This document shows positions 25,963 through 34,440 of a DNA stretch of 39,557 nt, piece after piece. Below the pieces are notes generated by a model that saw nothing but the letters and a program-made list of their open reading frames with translations, was not told where the DNA came from and searched no databases. The DNA is from Chitinophagaceae bacterium. Lineage in GTDB: Bacteria > Bacteroidota > Bacteroidia > Chitinophagales > Chitinophagaceae. Every line of letters starts with the position of its first letter. Within the stretch, counting starts at the first letter, position 1. Position numbers and translations under genes: made by a program. The stretch spans positions 1 through 39,557 of the forward strand of contig CANGMZ010000019.1 of NCBI GenBank assembly GCA_947454715.1, read 5' to 3'.

Positions 25963-27321
25963 CTACTGCGAACTTACGCTATTCCAATCAATTCCATCGA
26001 ATGTTCCTGAACTCATAAGCAGAAGGAACACCGGCTTTTCTTTATTGCTAATCATTGCAACCACACTATTTTGCAACTCTTCTTTGTTATCAATAACGGT
26101 AATATCGTCCCTTCTGAAATAATCTTTAACTATACCTTTTTCGAGTGTGGGTAATCCTTTCAACTCCAATGCATGGTGGCTGAAATATACCACTCCCTCG
26201 TCTGCAGCATCCATGCTATGCGCATATTCACTGAGAAATTTTTCATTCAGGCTGCTGAAAGTATGCAATTCAAAACAAGCAACAAGGTAATGATCTGAAT
26301 AAGCTTCCCTTACGGCATTAAGGGTAGCCCGTAGCTTACTGGGAGCATGTGCAAAATCACGATATACCAATAAGTTCTTTTCTTCCTTTACTTTTTCTAA
26401 TCTTCTCGCAGCACCAGTGAAAGAAGCAATAGCCCGGTAACAATCGACTTCTGAAATGCCCAATTCCATGCATACGTTAATTGCTGCCTGCATATTAAGC
26501 AGATTGTGGCGACCAAAAACAGACACCCTTACCGGACCCGACTTTGTATCCATTACCGGAGTGCCATCTTCATAATGGAATGGAGGGGTTTCATAAGGCA
26601 CAGCCTGAACATGCGTACCTGATGTCTCCACTACACGCTGCACCTCAGCATCTTCATTATTATAAAACAGTTTTACCTCACTATCCATTCCGCTGAGGTA
26701 TTGCTGAAACTGGCTAAAGTAGTTTTCATAAGTAGGGAATACATTAATGTGATCCCATGCGATGCCACTCAAAACGCTAATGTGCGGATGGTAGAAAAAT
26801 ATCTTTGGTCTACGCTCTTCTGGTGAAGCAGGATATTCATCGCCCTCTAATATGATTACGGGAGCATCTGTAAGCTTTACCGATGAATCAAAACCAGCTA
26901 CCTTAGCACCCACCAGATAATCAAAGTCAATGCCTTGATGTTTCAGGATATGCATAATCATAGATGTGATGGTGGTTTTTCCATGGCTACCTGCAACTAC
27001 AACTCTCTTTTTATGTTTACTCACTTCATATACATATTGCGGGAAAGAGTAAATAGGAATACCTGCTTTTTTAGCAGCAATCAACTCAGGGTTATCTGCA
27101 CGAGCATGCATACCTAATACAACACCGTCTACTGTACTATTGATTTTTTCAGGAAACCAACCGAAAGCCTCCGGTAAAAGACCTGCTGCAGCCAAATTAC
27201 TTTTGGCCGGATCATTGATCTCATCGTCGCTACCTGTAATGATATATCCCTGCCTATGAAGGGCCAGAGCAAGCTGGTGCATAATTGCTCCACCTATGGC
27301 TATAAAATGGATGTTTTTCAT
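25963..27321 (-). CDS. mpl: UDP-N-acetylmuramate:L-alanyl-gamma-D-glutamyl-meso-DAP ligase
   Basis: Mpl reattaches the recycled tripeptide L-Ala-gamma-D-Glu-mDAP to UDP-MurNAc in peptidoglycan recycling. The 452 residues have the Mur ligase architecture. An N-terminal UDP-binding Rossmann-like part opens with HFIAIGGAIMHQLALALHRQ (MurC would show GIGGxGM). The ATP P-loop GSHGKTTITSMIMH lies near 110, with ILEGDEYPAS and GRHNLLNMQAAI in the centre and DFAHAPSKLRATL in the C-terminal domain. HQLALALHRQG and DEYPAS are the wording I associate with Mpl rather than MurC. The exonuclease gene follows 16 bp later. A -7 box lies at 27342-27349, and the divergent tiny lipoprotein gene starts only 60 bp away. 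Confidence 0.92.
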   Translation of the reverse strand: MKNIHFIAIGGAIMHQLALALHRQGYIITGSDDEINDPAKSNLAAAGLLPEAFGWFPEKINSTVDGVVLGMHARADNPELIAAKKAGIPIYSFPQYVYEVSKHKKRVVVAGSHGKTTITSMIMHILKHQGIDFDYLVGAKVAGFDSSVKLTDAPVIILEGDEYPASPEERRPKIFFYHPHISVLSGIAWDHINVFPTYENYFSQFQQYLSGMDSEVKLFYNNEDAEVQRVVETSGTHVQAVPYETPPFHYEDGTPVMDTKSGPVRVSVFGRHNLLNMQAAINVCMELGISEVDCYRAIASFTGAARRLEKVKEEKNLLVYRDFAHAPSKLRATLNAVREAYSDHYLVACFELHTFSSLNEKFLSEYAHSMDAADEGVVYFSHHALELKGLPTLEKGIVKDYFRRDDITVIDNKEELQNSVVAMISNKEKPVFLLLMSSGTFDGIDWNSVSSQ

Positions 27322-27331
27322 ATTTTTTTGC

Positions 27332-27349
27332 TAACTTCGTACAAAGTTA
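27332..27349 (-). promoter_or_regulatory. -7 box of mpl inside a small inverted repeat
   Basis: TAACTTTG (27342-27349, minus strand) fits TAnnTTTG and ends 21 bp before the mpl ATG. The plus-strand sequence TAACTT, 6 bp, AAGTTA forms an inverted repeat overlapping this box, which could be an operator. No -33 TTG is evident. Confidence 0.4.
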
Positions 27350-27381
27350 ATTGACGTTTTTACTATTCATAATTTTAATGT

Positions 27382-27522
27382 ATGCAGACAACAAGTAAAT
27401 TTCACCGCCTGATACCTGTAGTAACCGTAATACTTACTATCGTGGTGATGGCATCGTGCACACCTACTAAACGATATGGTTGTCCCAACCACATGTTTAC
27501 CCCTCCCACCATATCACAATAA
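27382..27522 (+). CDS. Very small lipoprotein (46 residues), unknown function
   Basis: The open frame from ATG 27382 to TAA 27520-27522 encodes 46 residues: a short polar start, a hydrophobic stretch (LIPVVTVILTIVVMA) and the lipobox VMASC with Cys26. Only about 20 residues remain after lipidation, including TKRYGCPNHMF and ending TPPTISQ. Lipobox position, codon use, an immediately following terminator and the divergent neighbour all support a real gene. I recall other Bacteroidota mini-lipoproteins with a YGCP motif near the C-terminus, but no function. After cleavage the mature chain would be a lipidated peptide with a second cysteine (Cys34), a possible disulphide or metal ligand. Confidence 0.75.
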   Translation: MQTTSKFHRLIPVVTVILTIVVMASCTPTKRYGCPNHMFTPPTISQ

Positions 27523-27534
27523 TATTCAACACTT

Positions 27535-27580
27535 ATAAAAAACAATAGCCGATTGGAATTACCGATCGGCTATTATTTTT
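27535..27580. terminator. Bidirectional terminator between the tiny lipoprotein and the PorT-like gene
   Basis: AATAGCCGATTGG and CCGATCGGCTATT pair with one wobble around a 5-nt loop. On the plus strand the tail is ATTTTT; on the minus strand it is GTTTTTTATAAG. It therefore suits both convergent genes (stops at 27522 and 27596). Confidence 0.88.
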
Positions 27581-27595
27581 GTGCTATATATTGCT

Positions 27596-28210
27596 TTATA
27601 TAAATCTAAATCCTAAATACACTTGTCCCGAGCGGCTGCTCCACGACTGTTTGATAGTGCTCACGTCTTCGTTATTCACATTTGTGAACCCTAAGAGATA
27701 GCGACCACCTAAGGTAAACTTCATATACCTCACCTCAAGCCCTAATACACCGGCAACGTTACCTGAATTAAAAGTACTCTTAACATCTCCGGCATAATCA
27801 TTCAAACTTTTAATAGACATCAGATTACTAAACTGTACCCCACCCATCAACCAAACTTTAGGAAGAGCTTTAGACCCCAGAACCCGGTATTCTAACATTA
27901 CTGGAATATCGAAGTAAGTTGCCCTGAAATCACCTTTACGAACTGAATCAACAAGATCTTTAGTTGTATAATGAGCTGTGTTCAATAAAAATTCTACCTG
28001 AAGTCCTATTTTATGTTTGCGCACACCAACAATTGCACCTGCAAGAATTCCCGGCTGATATGATTGTTCCCAATGATCACCACCTAACTGAGCAAAATTA
28101 GCACCCAATTTTACACCAACATCACATTTTACAGGGGTAACTTGCTGTGCCTGAGCTCCGTTAGCCAATAAACAAATAGCTGTTATGGCAGATAATATTA
28201 CTCTTTTCAT
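27596..28210 (-). CDS. PorT-like outer-membrane beta-barrel protein (copy 1)
   Basis: The 204-residue product has a signal peptide (MKRVILSAITAICLLANGAQA) and then alternating amphipathic strands. It contains the GVKLGANFAQLGG start, a PGILAGAIVGVRK hairpin and a final aromatic strand (QVYLGFRFI) typical of outer-membrane insertion. This is the general PorT/OmpW-like barrel type of Bacteroidota. PorT itself is a component of type IX secretion, but this broad family has many members and I do not assign that role. The related gene 28252-28947 lies 41 bp upstream on the same strand. The two share the pattern GAKLGAN(F/Y)xQLxG and PGxxAGA, suggesting duplication, and are probably cotranscribed. 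Confidence 0.88.
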   Translation of the reverse strand: MKRVILSAITAICLLANGAQAQQVTPVKCDVGVKLGANFAQLGGDHWEQSYQPGILAGAIVGVRKHKIGLQVEFLLNTAHYTTKDLVDSVRKGDFRATYFDIPVMLEYRVLGSKALPKVWLMGGVQFSNLMSIKSLNDYAGDVKSTFNSGNVAGVLGLEVRYMKFTLGGRYLLGFTNVNNEDVSTIKQSWSSRSGQVYLGFRFI

Positions 28211-28251
28211 AAGGTGCTGTTTTATGACAATTGCGCAAAAATTATGCCTGA

Positions 28252-28947
28252 TTATATTTTAATACCAAATTTTTTGAAACGGTATATCAAACATACTTGC
28301 AAGCTGTTGTTCTGCCACTTATCGTTAAGCGGTACATACTTACCTGCATTCATATCTGAAAAGCCCATAGTGTATCTTGCGCCCAATCTAAAATCTTTGC
28401 AGATGTCTAATTCAAAACCGGTTAATACAGATACACTAGTCTTATTTAATATTTCCTCAGTACCATATCTTTTAGTAAACACGCCATTACTTTCTGTATT
28501 AGAAAGCAAATAACTATACTGAGCACCAAACTGAAACGCAAAATGCCTACCCGGTCTAACTTCAATTATCAACGGAATATTCGCATAAATAGAATTAAAG
28601 TCAGCCTTAGTAGTAGTGTCACTATATTTTACACGAGATGGTTCAAACTTGTGGTAAACAGCATATTCCGTACTGTATTTTGCTGTTGTAAGGTTCAATT
28701 CTAATTGTAATCCCAAAATCTCACCTCTTTTCTTGATATACGCACCTGCAATTGCACCGGGGTTGTAAGTAGTGGTGAATGGGTTACCGGACAGTTGTTG
28801 ATAATTAGCACCTAATTTAGCACCGGCTTCAAAATAATTGTTACTAAATTTTTTCAGATCATCTTCAAAAACCTGTGCATTTACGGAGTTAGAAACACAA
28901 ATAACCGAAAGTGCAGAAACTACTAATAATTTGAATTTTGAGGTCAT
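28252..28947 (-). CDS. PorT-like outer-membrane beta-barrel protein (copy 2)
   Basis: The 231-residue product has a signal peptide (MTSKFKLLVVSALSVICVSNSVNA), then FEAGAKLGANYQQLSG, YNPGAIAGAYIKKRG, and strand-turn repeats through LGARYTMGFSDMNAG. Its last strand (QVCLIYRFKKFGIKI) is longer and more basic than in copy 1. Between residues about 75 and 120 it carries an extra polar loop (VYHKFEPSRVKYSDTT) that copy 1 has only in short form. Alignment by eye shows related strand order but low identity, so an old duplication is likely. The partner or cargo of either barrel cannot be deduced here. Confidence 0.88.
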   Translation of the reverse strand: MTSKFKLLVVSALSVICVSNSVNAQVFEDDLKKFSNNYFEAGAKLGANYQQLSGNPFTTTYNPGAIAGAYIKKRGEILGLQLELNLTTAKYSTEYAVYHKFEPSRVKYSDTTTKADFNSIYANIPLIIEVRPGRHFAFQFGAQYSYLLSNTESNGVFTKRYGTEEILNKTSVSVLTGFELDICKDFRLGARYTMGFSDMNAGKYVPLNDKWQNNSLQVCLIYRFKKFGIKI

Positions 28948-29105
28948 TTTCGCTTTAAAAATTTATATCAGGCCCGGATAACCAAGCCACATTAATTAAC
29001 AAATAATATACATGCATAAACTAATAAAATTAGACTTAGTATGCGTGTCAAAGATAAATAACTTTTGAGAGAAAAATTTTAAAGATATAGACTAAATTTA
29101 TCGCC

Positions 29106-30557
29106 GTGAGCGTAAGTGATTTTTTAGACAGGCAACAAGGGAATGAATATAAAAAATACGCAGTTGTAGCAATTTGCAGCTTGCTCGTGTTACTATGTGG
29201 ATCGTTTATTTTTTACAAAGAACGAATGCTGTTTTCTGATGCGCCTCACGTACTGTTCAGGATTATTAATGAAGGCAAATTACAAATAGCTGAAAAACGT
29301 TATGGCTCATTTATTACACAGTTATTTCCATACATAGGAGTGCAACTGCATTTATCACTAAAAACACTAACCCTACTCTATTCTGTAAGTTTTAATATAT
29401 TCTTTCTCACTGCAGGACTGTTATTTACATATCGTTACAAACGTTATGACCTAAGCATACTACTTTCTTTTTATCTTATCTTGTTTGTGTCAGATACCTA
29501 TTACTGGACCAACAATGAAGTGCACCAGGGAATTACCTGGTTGTTCTTAGCGTTTGCAGTCACTCATTACATGAGTATCAAAAAACGACAACTAGCCATC
29601 ACACTTCCTGTATTCGTAATTTTATTTGCACTGGCAATTTGGACCCACCCCCTTGTCATGCTTATTGCATTGTTCCTTTGGTTTTTCTACATCATTGACA
29701 ATAGCCAACCTTTACCTAGAAAAGACACCATTATTTACAGTGTCGTTTTGATTACACTTTCATTTATGAAGTTCTATCAAGGACTTCATCATGGCTATGA
29801 TAGCGGTAAAATTGAATTAGTGACCCAAATAAAACCAGAAAGGCTCAAAACAATATTTGCATCACAGCAACTGCATTTCTTTGCAAAAAGCTGCCTGACC
29901 CACTATAAGATTCTTGTATTACTGACTATAACTGGTATCACCACTCTCATAATTAAAAAAAAGTATATACTTGCTGCTTACACTGCTGCCGGGATAACAG
30001 GATATCTGTTACTTCTTTGCATTACTTACTGGGATGTGAACAGCTTACGCTTTTATATGGAAAGTGAATACATGCCGCTCAGTATTATTTGCTGTGCTCC
30101 ATTTGTTTATTACACGCTACCTCAGTTAAAGGTAAAAATAGGGATGGTAATATTAATTTGCATATTCGTGATGCGATTAAACAACATCCAAATATCATCA
30201 AAGCTATTTGCAGACAGAGTAACACTATTGCAAACAATAGACAGGAAAATGAAGGACCGTAATATTAATAAACTAATTATTACACATGCAGATGCAGAAC
30301 TGAATAATGAACTTATTATGAACTGGGGGACACCCGTAGAAAGCATTATACTCACCCAACTTAGTCAGCAAACGCCCCAACGTACCTTTATTTGCCTAGA
30401 CGATCAGCAACTAAAAACGTTCAACACATCAAGCAAGGACACGCTTCTGGGTTGCTTTGAAAAAATACCAGTAAACCATATTAATGCATATTATTTCAGG
30501 ATCGACACATCAACGCGATACACTACAATAGATTTTGAACAGCTTATGAGACAATAA
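29106..30557 (+). CDS. Polytopic inner-membrane protein, possibly GT-C-like
   Basis: The 483-residue product starts at GTG (29106) and has roughly ten hydrophobic segments over residues 15-360. It ends in a soluble C-terminal part of about 120 residues (KMKDRNINKLIITHADAELN). The first long outer loop holds an Asp-Ala-Pro (FSDAPHVLFRIINEG), where GT-C glycosyltransferases keep their catalytic acid. The overall plan, long first loop plus mixed C-terminal domain, is also GT-C-like. That is inference from topology only; I recognise no defined family. It is the only gene between the barrel pair and bshC, convergent with bshC with a 10-bp gap. Confidence 0.8.
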   Translation: MSVSDFLDRQQGNEYKKYAVVAICSLLVLLCGSFIFYKERMLFSDAPHVLFRIINEGKLQIAEKRYGSFITQLFPYIGVQLHLSLKTLTLLYSVSFNIFFLTAGLLFTYRYKRYDLSILLSFYLILFVSDTYYWTNNEVHQGITWLFLAFAVTHYMSIKKRQLAITLPVFVILFALAIWTHPLVMLIALFLWFFYIIDNSQPLPRKDTIIYSVVLITLSFMKFYQGLHHGYDSGKIELVTQIKPERLKTIFASQQLHFFAKSCLTHYKILVLLTITGITTLIIKKKYILAAYTAAGITGYLLLLCITYWDVNSLRFYMESEYMPLSIICCAPFVYYTLPQLKVKIGMVILICIFVMRLNNIQISSKLFADRVTLLQTIDRKMKDRNINKLIITHADAELNNELIMNWGTPVESIILTQLSQQTPQRTFICLDDQQLKTFNTSSKDTLLGCFEKIPVNHINAYYFRIDTSTRYTTIDFEQLMRQ

Positions 30558-30567
30558 GTGTGCACAG

Positions 30568-32172
30568 CTATTTATCGTGATGAATCACCATAAACTCGCC
30601 ACCAAACGGTTTTATTCCTTCAACAATAGCGTCGAAAAAAACTTCGCCATACTCCATATAGTACTCCGAGAAATTATCAACACGTTCCTGCAAACTACCG
30701 TTAGGGAATAGTGCGGATTTAAGACGAGAAAGGCGGTCTAACTGAACCTCCATTTTTTTCTTTTCTGCACGAAGCATTTTTTTCTCCAGTATAGTCAGCT
30801 GATATCGCATACGAGTAAGGGCGGCATCGGCAGCAGGCCCCAATGTACTATCTATAGATATTGCTTTGGCTCTGACTTCTTTAATGATGTAGTCGAATGC
30901 ATCGCTTTCGTCTTTGGTTTCCCAATCACCTACACTGTTGCGCGTCACGTATTCTTTAGTAAGTAGCTCTTCGCTTTTAAACAGCTCTTTTAACGAAAGG
31001 TCGAGTTGGTTCTGTAATTTTTCCTGTGCGGGGTTCATAATCATCACAGACTGACGTAAATATATGCAAGGGAAAAAGCCATTATAGTGTTCAAAAAGTG
31101 TTTTCAATTGCATCCAATACGCTACCTCAGCCCCCCCACCTATAAAGGCTACATCGGGTAAAATAGTTTCTTGGTATAATCCACGAAGCATAACATTTGG
31201 GCTAAAACGCTCAGGATGTGTGTGCAGCTCTTCAAGTAGTTGTGATTTGCTCCACTGTATATCAGTATTAACTACGCCCCATTTATCTCCGTCTCTTTCT
31301 ATTCTAGACCTTAATTGATCAGCCAGATAAAACAAGTTAATATCACGAGGATGGGCTTGTATTTTGTATTGTTGTCCTAATAGCTCAATTTGTTTTGCTA
31401 ATACAGGTGCAGCATTTTGATGGAGCAATTCATCTTCCATAACAGGTATGTAAAGTGCTTTCAGAGCTGCATCATCTGGATCTAAGACGATGACACCAAA
31501 TTTACCAAACAGCTCATTGACCAGATATTGAGTAGCAGCACCAATTGTTTTATGCTTCAGGTATGCTTGTGTAAATATGTTTTGCAAACGATCTGCATCC
31601 TTACCCGGAGGTCCAAATAGTTTAAACAACTCACTGAGCATTTTTTTGAGCCCGGCAGGATTCATTCGCCCCACTGCACCACTTTGCCCATCGCCATCCC
31701 AAACATATTTTTCACCTCTGAATTTAAAGACACCCAGTTCCTCCAAATCATTATCCTCACTACCCATGTAGTAAACAGGAACAAATTTTTTATCCGGGTG
31801 GCTGTTATTCAACTCGTCAGTTAGCTTAACCGCATGTAGAATCTTGTAAACAAAATACAAATATCCGGTTAACAGATTGGGTTGGTGGGCAGTACAAACT
31901 GTAAATGTGTTCTCCTGCTCAAGTAAACGAAGATTATGCTCAACCTTGGGATGTAGCTCAAGACCTGCGTATTGTTTACTGAGTGTGTCAGTTAATACCT
32001 TTCTGTTTACAGGATATTTAGCACGTTCTTCAATTGCTTTATTTGAGCCTTCACTATCCCACTCAAATTTGTAAAAAGGTTTTATTCCCTCTTTATGTGT
32101 AAGATAGTCAGTGACAAGTTTTGAAAAAAAACCGGTCTGCTGTGCCTGAATGTAACTAAAGCGATGCGCCAC
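30568..32172 (-). CDS. bshC: Bacillithiol biosynthesis cysteine-adding enzyme BshC
   Basis: BshC adds cysteine to glucosaminyl-malate in the last step of bacillithiol synthesis in the cytoplasm. The 534 residues match the family length. The wording is characteristic: FTVCTAHQPNLLTGYLYFVYK near 90-115, VPVYYMGSEDNDLEELGVF near 150, FGVIVLDPDD near 225, and VAFIGGGAEVAYWMQLK near 340-356. A C-terminal coiled coil (about 460-500, MLRAEKKKMEVQLDRLSRLK) ends the protein. The start is GTG at 32172. bshA and bshB are not in this window. It is divergent from the SecD-like gene, with 143 bp between starts, and convergent with the membrane protein gene. Confidence 0.95.
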   Translation of the reverse strand: MAHRFSYIQAQQTGFFSKLVTDYLTHKEGIKPFYKFEWDSEGSNKAIEERAKYPVNRKVLTDTLSKQYAGLELHPKVEHNLRLLEQENTFTVCTAHQPNLLTGYLYFVYKILHAVKLTDELNNSHPDKKFVPVYYMGSEDNDLEELGVFKFRGEKYVWDGDGQSGAVGRMNPAGLKKMLSELFKLFGPPGKDADRLQNIFTQAYLKHKTIGAATQYLVNELFGKFGVIVLDPDDAALKALYIPVMEDELLHQNAAPVLAKQIELLGQQYKIQAHPRDINLFYLADQLRSRIERDGDKWGVVNTDIQWSKSQLLEELHTHPERFSPNVMLRGLYQETILPDVAFIGGGAEVAYWMQLKTLFEHYNGFFPCIYLRQSVMIMNPAQEKLQNQLDLSLKELFKSEELLTKEYVTRNSVGDWETKDESDAFDYIIKEVRAKAISIDSTLGPAADAALTRMRYQLTILEKKMLRAEKKKMEVQLDRLSRLKSALFPNGSLQERVDNFSEYYMEYGEVFFDAIVEGIKPFGGEFMVIHHDK

Positions 32173-32315
32173 ACTTTTTGATTTAGTGTGCGAAGTTACT
32201 GGGCAATGGAGTATTTTTTATCTTTCCCGGCATAATATGTCGCAATAAGGGTAAAGTAGAATTCAATATATTGTGCTCTGCCTGTATCATTATGGACAAT
32301 ACTACAGCACTATAT

Positions 32316-33572
32316 ATGACACAAACACAAATAAAACGTACTATACTGGTATTAATATGTCTGCTTTCAGGGGTAATTAATGTCAATGCGGCGAATAACC
32401 GGAAAACACAAATACTGTTCGAAGTTGACCTTGGTGCACTGGTACGCATGATGAGTAATAACCCCAATGATAGTCAGCTTAACCATACTTTAATGCTCAC
32501 TAATACCCAAAGAGCATTGAGCAAAAAAGATTATCTGGAACTTTTTGAGACCATTTATCACACAAATTATCCTAAAAGAAATCTTTCCTATCTGTTTGTC
32601 AGAAAAAATGAATATGATATAAAAATCAACTCTACCAACAAGGTAGTTATTAACAGTTTAAAAAAAGAAGCTGACAGAGCAGTAATGGAAACTGCTACAC
32701 GAATGAGTTTCCGATTGAATGCAGCAGGGATAAATAATGCAGATATAAAAATGAATGCCAATAAGGGAATAATAAAAATCACATTAGACAGTGTGGCTGA
32801 TTCTTCAAGACTTGTCCATTACCTATCTACAAAAGGAGAATTAGGCATTTATGAAGTCTACAACAATGAAGACCTGATTAATAATTTGTTTTTACTCAAT
32901 GACAGTTTAGCCAAACAACCGGCTTACAAATCGCTAAAAGTTGTCCCACCACCATTCACTACCCCTGAAACCGAGCAGTTTTTGAGCAACAACCCATTAT
33001 TCACTATTTTGTTTCCATCTATAGACGACAGTAATCAGTTATTACCCGGGCCGGTAATAGGTAGGGCATTATTTTCTGAGAAAAACAGACTAATCAGCTA
33101 TTTCAATACGCCGGCGGCACATAAAATACTTCCCGAAAATACCCGTATCGTTAATAGACACCGCTCTTCAGATAAAGACACAATATTGGTTGTTTATGTT
33201 ATAAAAATACCCAAAGGAGAGACAGCAAGCGTCAGTAATAACGACATAATTGATGCATGGAGTGAAAAAAACATAATGAACCCAAACGAGTATACAGTAA
33301 CCCTAAAAATGAATCAACCGGGTACAAAAAACTGGAGTGCCATGACAGATGCAAACAAAGGCAGGTATATAGCGGTACTCTATGACGAAGAAGTGTATAG
33401 TTGCCCTAAAGTATTAGATGGTATACATAGCGGCATGACGCAGATAGCAGCACACTTTACACAACAACAAGCAGAAGAGATAGCCCATATTCTTAAAATA
33501 GGTCAATTACCATTACCTGTTCAAATAATGAGCAAGCAATGCCACTTTGAGGTCAATGAAGCTATCAGATAA
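32316..33572 (+). CDS. Orphan SecD P1-like exported protein without the membrane channel
   Basis: The 418-residue product starts at ATG 32316 with a signal peptide or anchor (TILVLICLLSGVINVNA). The rest follows the first periplasmic domain of Bacteroidota SecDF. VDLGALVRMMSNNPNDSQLN and LELFETIYH come first. The P1 base reads ATRMSFRLNAAGINNADIK, then KGIIKITLDSVADSSRLVHY and KGELGIYEVY. The closing P1 half reads GTKNWSAMTDANKGRYIAVLYDEEVYSCP, then FTQQQAEEIAHILKIGQLP. It stops where SecD enters its membrane bundle. The LDLKGG start motif and the SecD/SecF membrane segments are absent, and dapF occupies the next DNA, so no lost half is nearby. It may be a soluble or anchored SecDF homologue with a new job, or a remnant. 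Assignment rests on recalled motifs. Confidence 0.8.
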   Translation: MTQTQIKRTILVLICLLSGVINVNAANNRKTQILFEVDLGALVRMMSNNPNDSQLNHTLMLTNTQRALSKKDYLELFETIYHTNYPKRNLSYLFVRKNEYDIKINSTNKVVINSLKKEADRAVMETATRMSFRLNAAGINNADIKMNANKGIIKITLDSVADSSRLVHYLSTKGELGIYEVYNNEDLINNLFLLNDSLAKQPAYKSLKVVPPPFTTPETEQFLSNNPLFTILFPSIDDSNQLLPGPVIGRALFSEKNRLISYFNTPAAHKILPENTRIVNRHRSSDKDTILVVYVIKIPKGETASVSNNDIIDAWSEKNIMNPNEYTVTLKMNQPGTKNWSAMTDANKGRYIAVLYDEEVYSCPKVLDGIHSGMTQIAAHFTQQQAEEIAHILKIGQLPLPVQIMSKQCHFEVNEAIR

Positions 33573-33587
33573 GATTTCAGAAACGCA

Positions 33588-34361
33588 TTACAGTGGCACA
33601 TCGCCTTTGAACACAAATACTGCAGGACCTATCAATATTACATCAACAGCACTATCGGGTGTGTGTTTAGTAAAAGACACCTGTAACTCGCCACCCGGCG
33701 TTTCTATTTGCGTAAGAAAGATACCTGTAGTGGTGCCAGTAGCAGCAATAGCTGATGCGGTAACACCTGTGCCACAACTCAGCGTCTCATCTTCAACACC
33801 ACGCTCGTATGTGCGCACTAACAATTGATTTTCACCTACCACCTGCACAAAATTGACATTGATACCGGATGGCTGATATTCACTTCTATTCCTGATGGCA
33901 TAGCCTTCACCAAACACATCTGTATCCACAACATTTTTTACCCACGACACATAGTGAGGTGAACCTGTATTAAGGATAGCATGTGTATCATGCAACTGAA
34001 TATCCAATACATTCTGCATGTGCAGACTAATCATACCATCAGTTTGTATGATGGCTGTATGCGCGCCATCAATTGCCAGAAAACTGGCTTTATCTGTAAT
34101 TATACCTAAGTGCTTTGCAAATGCGGTTATGCAACGACCACCATTACCACACATTGTGCTTTCACTACCATCAGCGTTGTAATAAACCATCCTGAAATCA
34201 TACCCCTCGGCATGATCTAGTAACATTAAACCATCGGCACCAATCCCAAATCTACGATTGCAGAGTGCTGCAACCTGTTCATTAGATAGGTGAATTTTAC
34301 CCTGCCTGTTATCGAGCAAAATAAAATCGTTACCTGTGCCGTGATATTTATAAAATTCCAT
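33588..34361 (-). CDS. dapF: Diaminopimelate epimerase
   Basis: DapF converts LL- to meso-diaminopimelate for lysine and peptidoglycan. The 257 residues contain both catalytic cysteines in their family motifs: C71 in MCGNGGRC and C196 in SCGTGVTASA. The start MEFYKYHGTGNDFILLDNRQG is the expected N-terminus, and NPHYV is replaced by GSPHYVSWV in the usual place. It is convergent with the SecD-like gene (15-bp gap). The Mpl ligase elsewhere in the window uses the mDAP peptide this enzyme helps make. Confidence 0.97.
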   Translation of the reverse strand: MEFYKYHGTGNDFILLDNRQGKIHLSNEQVAALCNRRFGIGADGLMLLDHAEGYDFRMVYYNADGSESTMCGNGGRCITAFAKHLGIITDKASFLAIDGAHTAIIQTDGMISLHMQNVLDIQLHDTHAILNTGSPHYVSWVKNVVDTDVFGEGYAIRNRSEYQPSGINVNFVQVVGENQLLVRTYERGVEDETLSCGTGVTASAIAATGTTTGIFLTQIETPGGELQVSFTKHTPDSAVDVILIGPAVFVFKGDVPL

Positions 34362-34440
34362 GATGATTGTATTGTTTTCAACACTCCAGACTTCTTTTAT
34401 GACTGCAGTATTTATTAATGATGTGTAAAATTACAATAAG

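Noticed and set aside
32316..33572. Reading the SecD-like gene as a complete secD or secDF
   Set aside because: No membrane bundle follows, the LDLKGG motif is missing and dapF fills the next DNA.
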